NCBI GenBank assembly: GCA_037957365.1
Contig: JARHVA010008355.1
Span: 241,001-305,000 of the forward strand
Origin: Torreya grandis
Taxonomy: Eukaryota; Streptophyta; Pinopsida; Cupressales; Taxaceae
Direction: 5' to 3'
DNA: 64,000 bases
How positions within the stretch are numbered: the stretch's first letter is position 1; the number at the start of each line of letters is the position of its first letter. Under the pieces are notes generated by a model. It worked only from the letters and a program-made list of their open reading frames with translations, was not told the DNA's origin and did no database searches. Of the stretch, positions 23,122 to 33,989 are shown piece by piece. The position numbers and the translations under genes were made by a program.

Positions 23122-24239
23122 TCAATGCTTTGTATCTACATTCCTTTTTATACTAAAACATGATCAAACTCACCTTTTGTCTAACTTGAGCTCATCCCTT
23201 ACTCTCAAACCACATTCATCTCCCTATTTTTAGGGGAAACTAATTAAAATTGAATCATGTGATTATCTATCACAATCATAGCTTAATCTTAAATAATGGA
23301 TACCACAGCTCTACCCATGGCATGATTCTCATGGTACTTTCCACCCTTTGCCTAAGATGGGTTCCCATGGTTGTTATCACCTAAACCTATTTCACACCTA
23401 CTCAATCTTCTTGTGCTTATAATTTTTCCTTGATAGAAGGAAAACCTTTAAGCTTATATAAGCAAGTCTATGCCAATCAAAATCAAAGTCATAACTAAAA
23501 ACAATCATGGGTAATACCTAGAATTTTTAGACTGCTCCCTTGAAGGATACCTAACAAAAGCGTATCAAAATTGCTAAAAATAAGGTACACTACTTCGTTG
23601 TAGGAAAACTATCAAAAGCATTAAACAAAGTGCATAAGATGAGACCACTCCCTTGAAGGATGGCTACGTAAAGTGTTGATAAAAATATAACAACTTCTTA
23701 GAATCTTCCTGCATCAATCAACTTCCCCAATCCTACCAAACAACAAAAAATAAGCAAAAGACCCATTATCAAGCATCAGAAGAAACAAAAGCCACAATCA
23801 GATCTCATAAGCAAATTAATTTTGAATGATGCAATTGACTCTCATAATTAGAATTCTTGCATCGATCAATCCATACCTTATATGACATAAATTTTTTTAT
23901 ACTAAATCTTTGGTAACCTCCAGAAGAGGCATGCTAGTCTCACATGAAGGTTCCATATTCATCCATATCCCCTTTATACAATATAAGTAAGGGATTTATG
24001 AGATTAATTGGCATAATGTGATTAAGACAACTTTTTAACCAACTACCGCATGCTAATATGAAGCATTCGAAGGGATTATGTTTCTTAAGCTAATAAAAAT
24101 TTGGTTTGTTTTAGTCCTTACCAAAGAAGAAGCATTGTGCCCTCTTCTTAGCCTCTCATACTAGTTGTTATATTCACTTAGATGTTTGTCTCTTCATTAT
24201 CTTCTCTTTCTCACATTTTGTTTTGTTATTTAACTTACT
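23122..24239. other. Element C 3' region, first part
   Basis: Non-coding AT-rich DNA after the integrase. Two short copies of CTCCCTTGAAGGAT (about 23537 and 23648) in similar surroundings hint at a weak ~110-bp repetition. No gene is seen. Confidence 0.5.
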
Positions 24240-24990
24240 TTATGTGTTTCACTTTAATTTAAACAAAATGACCATAATCATAACCAAATCACATATCATC
24301 ATCAAATTTCACAAGAAAATAATAATGTACACATCATAACATCATCATTATATCATGAACAAAAATAGACATCATTAGCATAAAATGTATCCATGAGCAT
24401 AATCGTAGCCATCAACATCATATTAACATTCATGCGCAAACAAAAAGAAACCATTTTCACCATGTGTCTATATCTAAATGAAGAACCATATACTCATTAA
24501 ATTTCAGCACAAAAATCATATTATATCATTGTCATAAACACGATCATCTCAAACATAAAATCAAATATTATGTCCATATACAACATGATCAAGAACCATA
24601 ATCATAAATGTCATAAACATCATCCTAGTCATAAAAAAAATTACATTATCATCATAATCACATGAGATAGCATCAAATATATAATCAAACATCATCTTAA
24701 ACATAAATAAAGAGATATATCATCACTTACCTAGTTAGGTGAGTCCAAATTCACATCATCATGAGCATAACCATAATAAAAAATACTCAACATGAACATC
24801 ATAAACATCAACCACAATCCATATACAAATATCATATCTATAAATCATGAGTCCATAATCATATAAATATCATCATGTATAACAATAAACATATCTCTCT
24901 CAAAATATACATCTTACTGCATTGGCCCATAGGCATGTATCAAAAATCATATACATAATAAGTAGAATGTTTCACCAACAAACTAAGAAC
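24240..24990. repeat. CAT/ATA-rich low-complexity tract
   Basis: Dense ATCAT, ATAATCAT and CATAAACATC words without a fixed period fill about 750 bases. It lies between the integrase and the antisense mobile-domain relic in element C. There is no coding sense. Confidence 0.6.
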
Positions 24991-24999
24991 TTGAGGTAC

Positions 25000-26450
25000 C
25001 ACTGCCTCCTATTGCACCACTTCCCCCTCAATCCTATCCTCTTGTACCTTCTTGGACACCTATAGATGTATCCCAATAACATTTGGTTGTCATACCTTCA
25101 CCACCTATAATCCCAACCCTATACTCACCCCATCAGAGCTCATCTAGACAATGCCTAAAGACTATGGCCACATAATACCACAACTCTTCCATAGTCACTA
25201 AGTATCTCTATGTAGGGATAGTCCTTATTAGTACCACCACTGATGGTACTCCACCTCTATCTACTAGAAAGAATCTTTATCTTATGTCAATAGAGCTATC
25301 ATATCTCTGGCCTAATCTCTCTCGCCTATGATAGTAGCCAACTAACCCTATGTGGATGTTAGTGATGCTTATAATGATATTACAAAAGCCTATGCCATGT
25401 CTAATTCCACTCATTCTTGGTCTCTCTGACTAATCACTATGTCTATATCTAGGGTAACCTCTTGTCCTTACACTTATTGACCACCTCCGATAGTTGGGTC
25501 AACATCCATTACCTATTAACCACCGTCATCACCACCAATATCAATTGTACCATATAATGCCTAGTATCATGTAGGGTAACCATCCAAAAAACCTATATCA
25601 ACTATCTCTAGCCTCATTAGGAGATCCTCATGATCAATAAAAATATCTAATAGCTATGAGGTGGGTAGTAAGAGATCTGCATCCTCCTTCCTATACCTTG
25701 AGAATACTCTAGGGATACCTTGTACCAAGCTAAACTATTGCCACACCCAACCAAAACGTATCATATCTATCTCAACATCTCTCCTATTTTATATCCATCA
25801 ATAAATATATAGGGATAGTGTGTGCCAGGCAAAGTTCAACCATCCAAGAAACATGATGTATGGTCTCTAAACCACATATGTAACAACTAAGGCATATAGT
25901 AAGCCCCTAAACTAGTCTATATTATGAACACCTCCATTTGGTCTTGAGAGGGAAAGATCATCTCTCCACCTCATAAATCTTACTAGAAAGCCCATCTAAG
26001 CATACCCCTCCCATGATAGCTCCATTTATCATAGCACCTAGATGCGCTCATATGCCCAGTAATGTAGAATAAACCCCACACAAATGTTATACCTCTTATG
26101 GGATTGGAATAATCTCAATACAACTCCATAAAATAATCATGCTCCCCACACTCAATATGATAAATCAGCTCACCCTATATGAGTGTCCATATAATCCTAT
26201 GGATATCCTTAGATAAGATGGTCATCACACTTATAAGTAGCAGGAAGGTGTTATTGGTTGGATCTCATCTCTTGCTGAGCACCAATATCATCATCATATC
26301 CCACGGCACATGCTAGTAATGCATCATAGCTCCAAGGCCCACCTCCTCCATATGAGACTAGTTAGTTATAGTCATACCTCAATGAATCTCAACAAAGATC
26401 TGAGGCACTTGATCTCACATCAAGATCTGCTCCCATGCTTATTTTTTTTT
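25000..26450 (-). pseudogene. Antisense plant mobile domain (MAIN-like) relic in element C
   Basis: On the minus strand, with stops, I read YWAYERI (about 26060), EVERxSFPLKTK or RPNGG (about 25955), a FRGLLYALVVTYV segment (about 25890), xRPYIMFLGWLNFAWHTLS with TAG for the Trp before RP (about 25850), RRDVEIDMIRFGWVWQ (about 25775) and VQGIPRVFSRYRKEDADLL (about 25720), followed by a Gly/Asp-rich tail. LQ-W-A-Y-E-R, W-R-P-Y, and D-R/M-I/V-R-x-F-G with Q-x-I-P are the conserved blocks of the aminotransferase-like plant mobile domain. Tat-clade elements are known to carry such a reading antisense between integrase and 3' LTR. It is inactive here: stops occur every 10-40 codons. Confidence 0.65.
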
Positions 26451-27199
26451 ATAACAAACACAATTAATTCTCTAAACTATTTTTGCCTACAAACTTTGCC
26501 TATTATACCTACCTCATCCACCATTAAACTCAAAATTTTTTAACTTATCTTATCTAAATCCTAAACAATTACCTTTTTTACATCAAATACCTAGCCCCAA
26601 TCTAAACTACTATCTATCACCCTACATCATTTAACTATCTCCTACACATTTATACCTCAACCTTAACTATTCATAACCTTACCTATTAACAACATTAACA
26701 TCACCTTAACCCTCAACATTAACCTTAACCTAATTTTTTCAAATGTTACCTAAAAATTCTAATATTTAAACCTTTTTATATCAATCATCAACAGTCAAGT
26801 GACTAACCACTAATAGCTATTGATTGTAGACAGTCAGATATGACTACTGATAGTCACTGTGGGTAACTGGTGGAAGAATATCCAAATGTTACCCTCCCCA
26901 AAAAACCACCCATACACCATCATAAATTGAACATTTTCACCTATACCTACCCCACCCTACTCAACCTACCATACCATTTCAATTTCATCTTCACCCTCAC
27001 ATTGACCACAAAAATCACACACACACTAAACCTGAGACAACAAACTACATCTACAATAACTAATCAATCAAAAAAAAAATCAAATTCCAATACAAAACGA
27101 ATTTAATAAAATCAACCTAATCTGTCAATTCAAAAATAACCCCTACCTCATTCCTCTATTGTCATCGAGGAGGAACCCTAGGGCCCACTTCTTAGCCTC
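26451..27199. other. Element C 3' region, second part (before D)
   Basis: C-rich/T-rich AT DNA with short clusters of the ATGGT/TAGTCA motif at 26795-26870. Frames of 77-78 codons (26310-26543, 26870-27106) are rich in T, H and N with no domain. Element D is inserted at its end. Confidence 0.5.
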
Positions 27200-27419
27200 A
27201 TGCCTATTGTTCCCGAAATCTGTCACTTATTTTTGTGGACAATGTGCTGACCAATTTGGTCTTGTAGGACAAAATGTTATCTTTCTTTATCAAAAAATGT
27301 TTTGAGCAGTTAAGCTTTTCAAATAACTCAAGCCTTTTTAGCTAAGGAAATCATAGGTTCAACAGGTAAGCTTTGTCAAAGGGAAGTTAAAAATACTTAA
27401 GGCATTTCCTAAGTGTTAA

Positions 27420-27890
27420 GGATGGTTCAATGCCGAGGTTCAATCAAAAGACTTAATGGCAAGGTTCAAATAATTAGAATGAACCATTGAATTGTTGAAC
27501 CATTGAACCCCACCTCCGAAAGCTTCAAAGGTTCAATGAGTTCAAAGGTTCAACAACTTCGACGGACTCAAAGAATAAAAGGATTCAAAGAGTTAGAATG
27601 AACCATTGAACCTTGAACCAAAAAGGTTCAAAGGTTTAATGAGCTCAACATGTTCAACAAACTTAAATAATAAAATGATCCAAAGAGTTAGAATGAACCA
27701 TTGAACCTTTCCTCCGAAAGGTTCAACGAGTTCAAAGGTTCAAATAGTTTATAGTTAGAGCAAAAGTTTCAAGTAGATGGATGAAGCAGAAGATTCCAAA
27801 AAATGGTTTAATTGAAGAAGAAAACTAAGTGAAATGTTGAACCATTGAACCAAAAGATTTCAAGGTTCAAGGTTCAAAGTGGTTCAAGCA
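27420..27890. repeat. GGTTCAA / TTGAACC cluster in LTR D
   Basis: AGAATGAACCATTGAA occurs at about 27477, 27595 and 27689, with intervening AAAGGTTCAAAGGTTCAATG units on the other strand sense. The same cluster is in the 3' LTR at about 35625-36125. It is a degenerate array with direct and inverted heptamers. Confidence 0.75.
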
Positions 27891-28397
27891 ACTGGTGACG
27901 TCCCCGTAGATGTGAAATTTAGGGTGATGGAATAACCATTGATTTTCGAAAGAGCATAGACCTGAGAACAAGCTCAGTGACCAGCCAAGAAAGGAGCTGA
28001 AGGAGCCCGCTAAAAGTGAGAAGATAGCCTCGAGAGCTCAGATCACTAGGAAGAGACAAAATGTAACAACGAAAGAGGGAATGACTACAAAAAATCTAGA
28101 AATATTTGCAGAAGATTTATTCTAGTAGGTGGAACAATCCACCAAGTGGACCTCAGAGAACACAAACATTCAATGGCATGGCCTATTTTTATTTATTAAA
28201 TAAAGGTGAATAGATAGCCATGTAAGCATCATAAAGAAGACTAGGCAACCCATGCTTAGGAGGAGACATTTGAGATGATTTAGAATGCTAAAGTTAAGGC
28301 TGATGACTTGTTCTAGCATGGCCGTTTCATATAATTTCCAATGCATTCAATGTAACATGGGCCATTTTCATGAAAACAAACACTCAATTCTTCCTTT

Positions 28398-28440
28398 AAA
28401 TGCTATATATTGTAATCTCTCATTTTAAATAAAAGAGATT
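28398..28440 (+). promoter_or_regulatory. Candidate TATA box and poly(A) word in LTR D
   Basis: TGCTATATATTGTAAT at 28401 and AAATAAAAGAG about 25 bases later are conserved in the 3' LTR (about 36645-36685; AAATAAAAGAG is GATAAAAGAG there). A TATA box near the middle of a 2-kb LTR is plausible. Inference only. Confidence 0.35.
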
Positions 28441-29235
28441 TATTTGTTATTATAAGTGAAGCTCTGCGCAAATTGAAAGGCATTCAAGACTTTGAGCTCA
28501 GACTGTTAATCATATTTTTTTAAGTGAATGAGAAAGCAAGTGACCTTTCAAACTTTGTGTTAAAATAGCTTGTGTTATCTAGGAAATCATTCTTATGTCT
28601 TTTTCCTAAATACAATCTTGTCCATTTAATCAAATAAGTAAAACAAGTGGAAATAAGCTGGAAGATGCCCTAAAGCCAACTGTGGGAGACTTTATGTTAC
28701 CATAATTGTCTTTAGCTTGTGTTTTGTGTAAAAGATATTGGAGAGACTTTGAGCTCCTCTCATCCTTCAAAATATTTTACTCTATTGTAATTGACGATGG
28801 AGACTTTGGGCTACACTTCATTCTATGGTGTCCTTTGTCCTAAATCAATAGGAGAAACAATGAAAGACTTTGTGCTTTCATGGGTTTCTTATGGATCTAG
28901 TTACTAACCAGGAAGGAATCTTGTTATTTGTTGAATATCATTTCTAAAAGAAGAGAAGTGCCTTTAGTAATTACACCAGAATTCTTCTTTGTTTTGTGAA
29001 CATCATCTCTAAAAAAAGAGAGATGGGTGGTATGATTTCAGCCCTAAGTCTATTTTTAGCTTATATTAGTATAATATAGTTTATAGGAAACCTCCCCTTG
29101 CTAAGAGGACAGATTTATCTCATTCTAGATGTGGTCACCACATCCATTTTTTTGTATAAATCTCCTTATTTTGTGGTTGATATAACCATTTTTTGTCAGT
29201 CAGTTGATGACAAAATATTCACCCAATAGTTTTTT

Positions 29236-29253
29236 TGGTGACTCTGCTAGGGA
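29236..29253 (+). other. Element D primer-binding site
   Basis: TGGTGACTCTGCTAGGGA begins 7 bases after the LTR. It resembles the TGGCGACTCTGCTGGGGA-type site of Ogre/Tat elements, which is described as complementary to tRNA-Arg. The match to a specific tRNA of this organism is not testable here. Confidence 0.75.
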
Positions 29254-29256
29254 AGA

Positions 29257-30980
29257 ATGAGCAGTTTGAAGCCTCAAAATTCAAATTGAAGTAGTTCTAG
29301 TTATTTTTCATTTATATTTCACACTCTGGTAGATCAACTGTATACACAAATCTAGAGAGCTCAAGGTATTGTTGACCATGTATTTGAGTTGGTGTAGCTG
29401 AATAATTTTGATATTTTTCCTTCACCATCTCTCCTTCAACGAACCAAGAGTTTTCCTCCTACAAACATCAGGTCTCCAATACGAAGCAAAGATGCTCTTT
29501 CCTTTACTAGTAGAGCTTTGTCTATACATATCCCATAGAGATTTATAATCCCTCCTTTCACCAGTCATATCATGGCAGCTCAAGGACCCTGGGGTAATAC
29601 TTTTGGTCAACTGAATCTACTCCCATCTTTACATGAGATACCTCGTAGTTCAAGGAAGAATTTTTCCAAGTTCTATCTTGATGGGAAAGTTCATCTTGAT
29701 GAACATATTATAGCATTTTTCATAGCCTATGGTGTGATAGGCATTGAATATGAAGACATAGTAGTCAGAATGTTTGTGGAAACATTACAAGGTGCTACCA
29801 TAGACTAGTTTTATCATCTTTAAGCACAAAATATGAATGACTGGAACACTCTCAAGGCCAAGTTTGAGGCTAGATTTAAACATAGAAAAGATGCACATGC
29901 CCTGTTAAATCAACTTACGCAAATGAAGAAGGAGCCTCATGAACCTATGCAAGACTTCATTGCTATGTTTGATAAGCTGAGGAATAGGATTCCTACAATT
30001 GCTCAGTCAACAATTAAAAATCTTAAATGCTTCTTCATCACTTTTTAGCTTCCTGAAGTGAGTTTCCTATTGAGGTGGGCTGGCCACATAGATCTTGCTG
30101 CAGCTCAAATTTTGGCCACTGAGATTGAAGATGATCTTATCTTTGTAGGAAAAATAAGAAGAGATCCTAATATAAATAAATCTTCTTTATCTTCTGAAAA
30201 AATTTCTACATGCACCACTGATCCTATGGTGCAAAAGCTAGCAAATAAATTGCTAGCTTTGAAAAAGAAAATGGCACAAGGGATGTTTGCTCCTCCTTCT
30301 TATTAGGATATACCAAGGAGGACATTTACCAACTATTCATATCAAGACAATGCTACCATGAATCAAGGGAAACCAAATCATCTTCCTCCCCCATAGGGGA
30401 AGCTTGCCATTTAAGCAACACCAACTAACTTAGTAGTTAGATATCATGAAGCTGAACATGCTTTCTCTTTCCAACTTGAGTTAGACCAAGAAGATAATGC
30501 TAACCTCTTTGTAGAAGGCAAAGAAGAATTAGCTGGTGACTCCAACATTGGTTTCCTAAATTACCAAGATGAAGCTAGAAGTAAAGGAGAAGTGTTTAAT
30601 GGATCATACACTATATTTACCAGGTTCCAAAACCAGTCAACTCAATAAGTTGATAAAAAATAATAGGGGAATAATCTCGATCATTAATTTCAATTACTAA
30701 ATGGGGGACTTCACTTCCTTTCCAATCAAATGACCTGGTGATCAATAAAAAAGTAAGTACCTTAAACAATCCTACACCTTTTGCTTCAATTTCTCAGACC
30801 AATACCACACCTAATAAAACCTAGAATGATGGAATTCCTTCCTTTGTTTCTAGTTCATTCCAATCATTTGATATAATTGATCATACTAGGAAGACCATGA
30901 TCCAAATGTCTAAGTTTGAATATTTACAAGCCAACCTTGAGCAACTGGATAGGTTAGTTGAATGCATCAAGAAAAAAACC
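29257..30980 (+). pseudogene. gag: Element D gag
   Basis: The first ATG after the primer site is 29257 (MSSLKPQNSN), in frame with the clearer part from 29572 (MAAQGPWGNTFGQ) after four stops. Core motifs: FSKFYLDGKVHLDEHI (about 29670), YEDIVVRMFVETLQGATID (about 29750), WNTLKAKFEARF (about 29842), ALLNQLTQMKKEPHEPMQDF (about 29905), MFDKLRNRIP (about 29965) and LAAAQILATEIEDD (about 30095). This is the capsid-type gag domain followed by a K/P-rich tail to about 30306. Stops at 29806, 29821, 30046 and 30304 are TAG/TAA at sites expected to be W or Q. No zinc knuckle is seen. The later gag (30307-30980) is badly shifted. Confidence 0.75.
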
Positions 30981-31079
30981 ATCCCTACAGGACAAGATGT
31001 TTCAAAGGTAACCCATGATCCCCCAAAGAACACATCCACCTAAAATAATCTTGTCATTACTCCTGCTAGGAAGATATAA

Positions 31080-31475
31080 CCTTGTTATGTTTCCCTGCTG
31101 ATAAATGGTCATAAGCTAAATAATCACATAATAGATTTTGGTGCCTCTAACAATGTGATGCCCGCCAAGGTGGTAGACTCTCTCAGGCTCACGCTGACTA
31201 AAATTTTTGAGAGATGTTTCTCCATGGAAAACAAACAAGTGCCAATTTTGGGATGGATCAAAGATGCCCAATTTTCATTTTTGGCCTTCCCAAATAAAAG
31301 AATTAAAATGACAGTCCTAGTGGCTGACATTCTAGTCTCCTATGACATTTTTCTTGGGCAAAATATCTACAAGGATGTTGGTGGAGAGTTTAGCATGGAC
31401 CTAACTAAGGTGAGGATACCTGTTAAGGGCATCATGCAAAGGATACTTCTTGAGAAGGAGTTGAAATAAATTTTC
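31080..31475 (+). pseudogene. pol: Element D aspartic protease
   Basis: CYVSLLINGHKLNNHIIDFG then ASNNVMPAKVVDSL place the active site at about 31133: the expected D-S-G-A reads D-F-G-A, keeping the catalytic Asp but replacing Ser by Phe. Downstream KRIKMTVLVADILVSYDIFL and KDVGGEFSMDLTKVRIPV are the flap and C-terminal strands seen in this element family. Frame 31155-31469 is open for 104 codons. The protein matures gag-pol in the particle. Confidence 0.75.
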
Positions 31476-31523
31476 ACCCAAACATCAACCCCTGAGGCTC
31501 AAATTCTATTTGAATCCTCAGGA

Positions 31524-31709
31524 ATGGGCAACTACTTTCTGTCTATTGAAGAGGTTCTTGTTTCATCAGATGAAAGTTCTATAAGTGACAATCCAAAAAA
31601 TTTAGACAAGACATCAGAAGAATTGGTAGAGTATAGTACAGATGAAAGAGGATCTTCCCTCCCTAATGAAGAAAAATTTGATAGAAGATCAAATTCTAAT
31701 GATGTCTAG
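31524..31709 (+). pseudogene. Element D acidic spacer between protease and RNase H
   Basis: A 61-codon open piece rich in S, E and D (SDESSISDNPKNLDKTSEEL) continues, after a TAG, straight into the RNase H reading. Probably an interdomain linker of pol with no known function. Confidence 0.45.
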
Positions 31710-32110
31710 ATTCTTGAATTTGATAGCAACAATTCTTCTACTGGTTCTAGAGCTGGAGTTGTTTTGATATATCTTCAAGGAGATATTTTTCCCTACCCAT
31801 ACAAGTTGCAGTTCAGCAATACCAAAAACACCACTGAGTATGAATCTTTGCTACTCAAATTAAAGGTTGCTCAAGCTAAAGGAATCAAACTTCTTCATGC
31901 CTGGAGAGATACTGAGCTGGTGGTTTGTCAAGTGAGAAATCTATATCAAACCAAGAATGAAAGATTGTGACATTATCACAATTTAGTGTGAGACTATTTT
32001 TAAAGTTTTGATGCTTTCAATATTTCTATCCTGCCCAAAGAAATCAACAATTAAGTAGATTCCTTGGCTGTCTCTGCAAATCTCATGGTTCCTCATCAAG
32101 ATTTCAAAGA
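31710..32110 (+). pseudogene. pol: Element D RNase H-like domain upstream of RT
   Basis: Order of motifs: EFDSNNSSTGSRAGVVLIYL (31716-31775; first Asp), KLQFSNTKNTTEYESLLLKL (Glu at about 31838), HAWRDTELVVCQVRNLYQ (second Asp at about 31909), LVxDYFxSFDAFNISILPKE, then VDSLAVSANL (last Asp at about 32059). All four acidic positions of a type I RNase H of the plant/archaeal type appear. Three stops occur after 31970. The domain precedes RT, as in element A, while C has it after RT. Confidence 0.8.
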
Positions 32111-32535
32111 GTAAAAGTATACTATTGAGCTGGTCTTTTAACCAAGTGTACTAAATAATGCTGACCATTGGTAGGTATTTAATGGTGACAACCAAATCAT
32201 TATTTTTCTAGAATAAATGGATAGCTTTAAGAAGCTTCATTTGGAAGGCAGTGAATCTCCACTATAGGAATCAACTCCTAAAACAAATTTAAAAATTGGC
32301 AAAAAAGTTCCTTCAGCTCAAAGGGAATAAAATTCCAAAAGGATTAGTTTCTCTTGAGAAGTTATTCAATAATCATGATAGGTGTATCAAGAAGCCACAA
32401 ATGGACTCAAAATCCTCTAAGGATTTTTATCAAATAAATTTGAGTACAAAAGATAATCCCAAAATGGGCAACACTGGGAATTATTGCACTCCTAATGAAA
32501 AAATAAAATTCATTACCCTACTTCGCCATTACATT
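32111..32535 (+). pseudogene. pol: Element D spacer between RNase H and RT
   Basis: Frames carry KEYTIEL-like text, then an open 84-codon piece (32296-32550) with LKGNKIPKGLVSLEKLFNNH and TGNYCTPNEKIKFITLLRHY. The phrase GNKIPKGLVSLE... followed by LLRHYIDVLAxSYDDL is the usual approach to RT in this family. No separate function is known. Confidence 0.55.
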
Positions 32536-33390
32536 GATGTTTTGGCATAGTCTTATGACGATCTAAAATCTCTCGGGTCTGAAGAAATTCAGCACAAAAT
32601 TCCTCTCAATATTGGTTCGTTGCCTCACAAGGAGAAACAAAGGTAGTACAACCCTAGGATATAAGGCACTATTCTTTCTGCGATACATAAAATGCTGAAT
32701 GCAAGAATTATTTTGCCAATCCATCTTTCCACTTGGATTGTGAACATAGTCCCTATGAGAAAAAAGAATGGAGAAATTCACCTGTGTGTTGATTTCAAAA
32801 ATTTGAATCAGTCATCTTTAAAAGACAACTATCCCCTACCCATCATAGATCTGTTGCTGTAAACAGCGACTAGCGCAGAGATGTTATTAATGTTAGATGG
32901 TTTTTTGGGATATAATCAAGTGGAAGTTGGTGAAGTGGACCAACATAAGACTACTTTCATTACACCTTGGGCCACTTTTGTATATCACAGAATGCCTTTT
33001 GGCTTGATCAATGCTAGTGCCACCTTCTAGAGAGCGATGGATCTTGCCTTCAAAAATGAAATGGGAAAGTTCATTAAGGTATACCTTGATGACTTGATAG
33101 TTTTTTATAAACATCATCTTGATCATGTGCATCATCTACAACAAGTGCTAGAGCGATGTCGATAAAATGGTATTTCTCTTAATCTCAAAAAGTTAATTTT
33201 TGGGGTTACATAAGGTAAGCTTCTCGATCACATTGTATCTTGAGAAGGCATAAAGATCAACCCAAAAAGAATCAAATCCATCCAAGAGCTTACTCTTCCT
33301 ACCAGTAAGACTATGGTCCATTCTTTATTTATAAAGGTTAATTTTATACGAAGGTTCATTTTTGAATTCATAGAAAAGACTCGCCACATT
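32536..33390 (+). pseudogene. pol: Element D reverse transcriptase
   Basis: Motifs: RITLPIHLSTWIVNIVPMRK-like (about 32710), KNGEIHLCVDFKNLNQSSLK (about 32765), MLLMLDGFLGYNQVEVGEVD (about 32881), HKTTFITPWATFVYHRMPFG (about 32944), VYLDDLIVFYKHHLDH (catalytic YLDD intact, about 33080), NLKKLIFGV (about 33183) and KLLDHIVSxEGIKINPKRIK (about 33221). One-letter disruptions are mostly TAG/TAA for Gln or Trp. It has good domain completeness for a dead copy. Confidence 0.88.
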
Positions 33391-33399
33391 GTCAACATG

Positions 33400-33960
33400 A
33401 TGAAGGGTAAAGCTAATTTTAGCTAGACTGAAGAAGGCAAGTCAAAATTTCAAGACATCAAGGAAGCTATCTCCCATGCCTCAATCCTAGTTTGTCCTGA
33501 TTACACCAAAGACTTTGTGATATACAACTATTCTTTTGAACACACACTTTCAACCATTTTGGTTTAGCAAAATAAAGAAGGTCTGGAGTCCCCCATATCT
33601 TTCATGAGTTGTCCTCTCAAAGCTCATGAGCTGAAATATTCAAACATGGAGAAGCATGCTTATGATGTGGTTAAGTCAGTAAAACATTTCCATTTTTACA
33701 TCTTGAAATCACACACTATTGCTCTGATTCTTGATACAACAGTAAATTCCATTCTAACTCAATAGGAGTTTGGAACTAAAAGGGGTAATTAGATTGCTAA
33801 AATCTAGGAGTTTGATCTTATTATCAAACCTATGAAGCTTGTTTGGGGAGAAGGTCTATGCCAATTAATTTCTGATAACATATCAGAAGTAGGGCATGAA
33901 GAAACAGAGGTTGAAGACATGCCTACAGTTCTCTTTGTCACCATTATGAATGAGTGATAT
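33400..33960 (+). pseudogene. pol: Element D Ty3/gypsy RNase H after RT
   Basis: Reads DIKEAISHASILVCPDYTKD (about 33450), FVIYNYSFEHTLSTILV, SFMSCPLKAHELKYSNMEKH (about 33600) and AYDVVKSVKHFHFYIL, then GNxIAKIxEFDLIIKPMKLV (about 33783) as the tether towards integrase. This is the normal gypsy RNase H, so D carries two RNase H domains on either side of RT. Confidence 0.8.
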
Positions 33961-33989
33961 TCTAATATTGCTCATTTCCTTACCTATGG

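Larger units (their letters stand above)
27205..29228 (+). repeat. Element D 5' LTR
   Basis: 2024 bp, starts TATTGTTCCCGAAATCTG and ends CACCCAATA, aligned end to end with 35409-37478. It contains a dense GGTTCAA/TTGAACC cluster at about 27420-27890. AATAAA-like words at about 28430 follow the TATATAT at 28404. Confidence 0.93.

Noticed and set aside
31124..31330. Minus-strand 68-codon frame
   Set aside because: Antisense of the element D protease.
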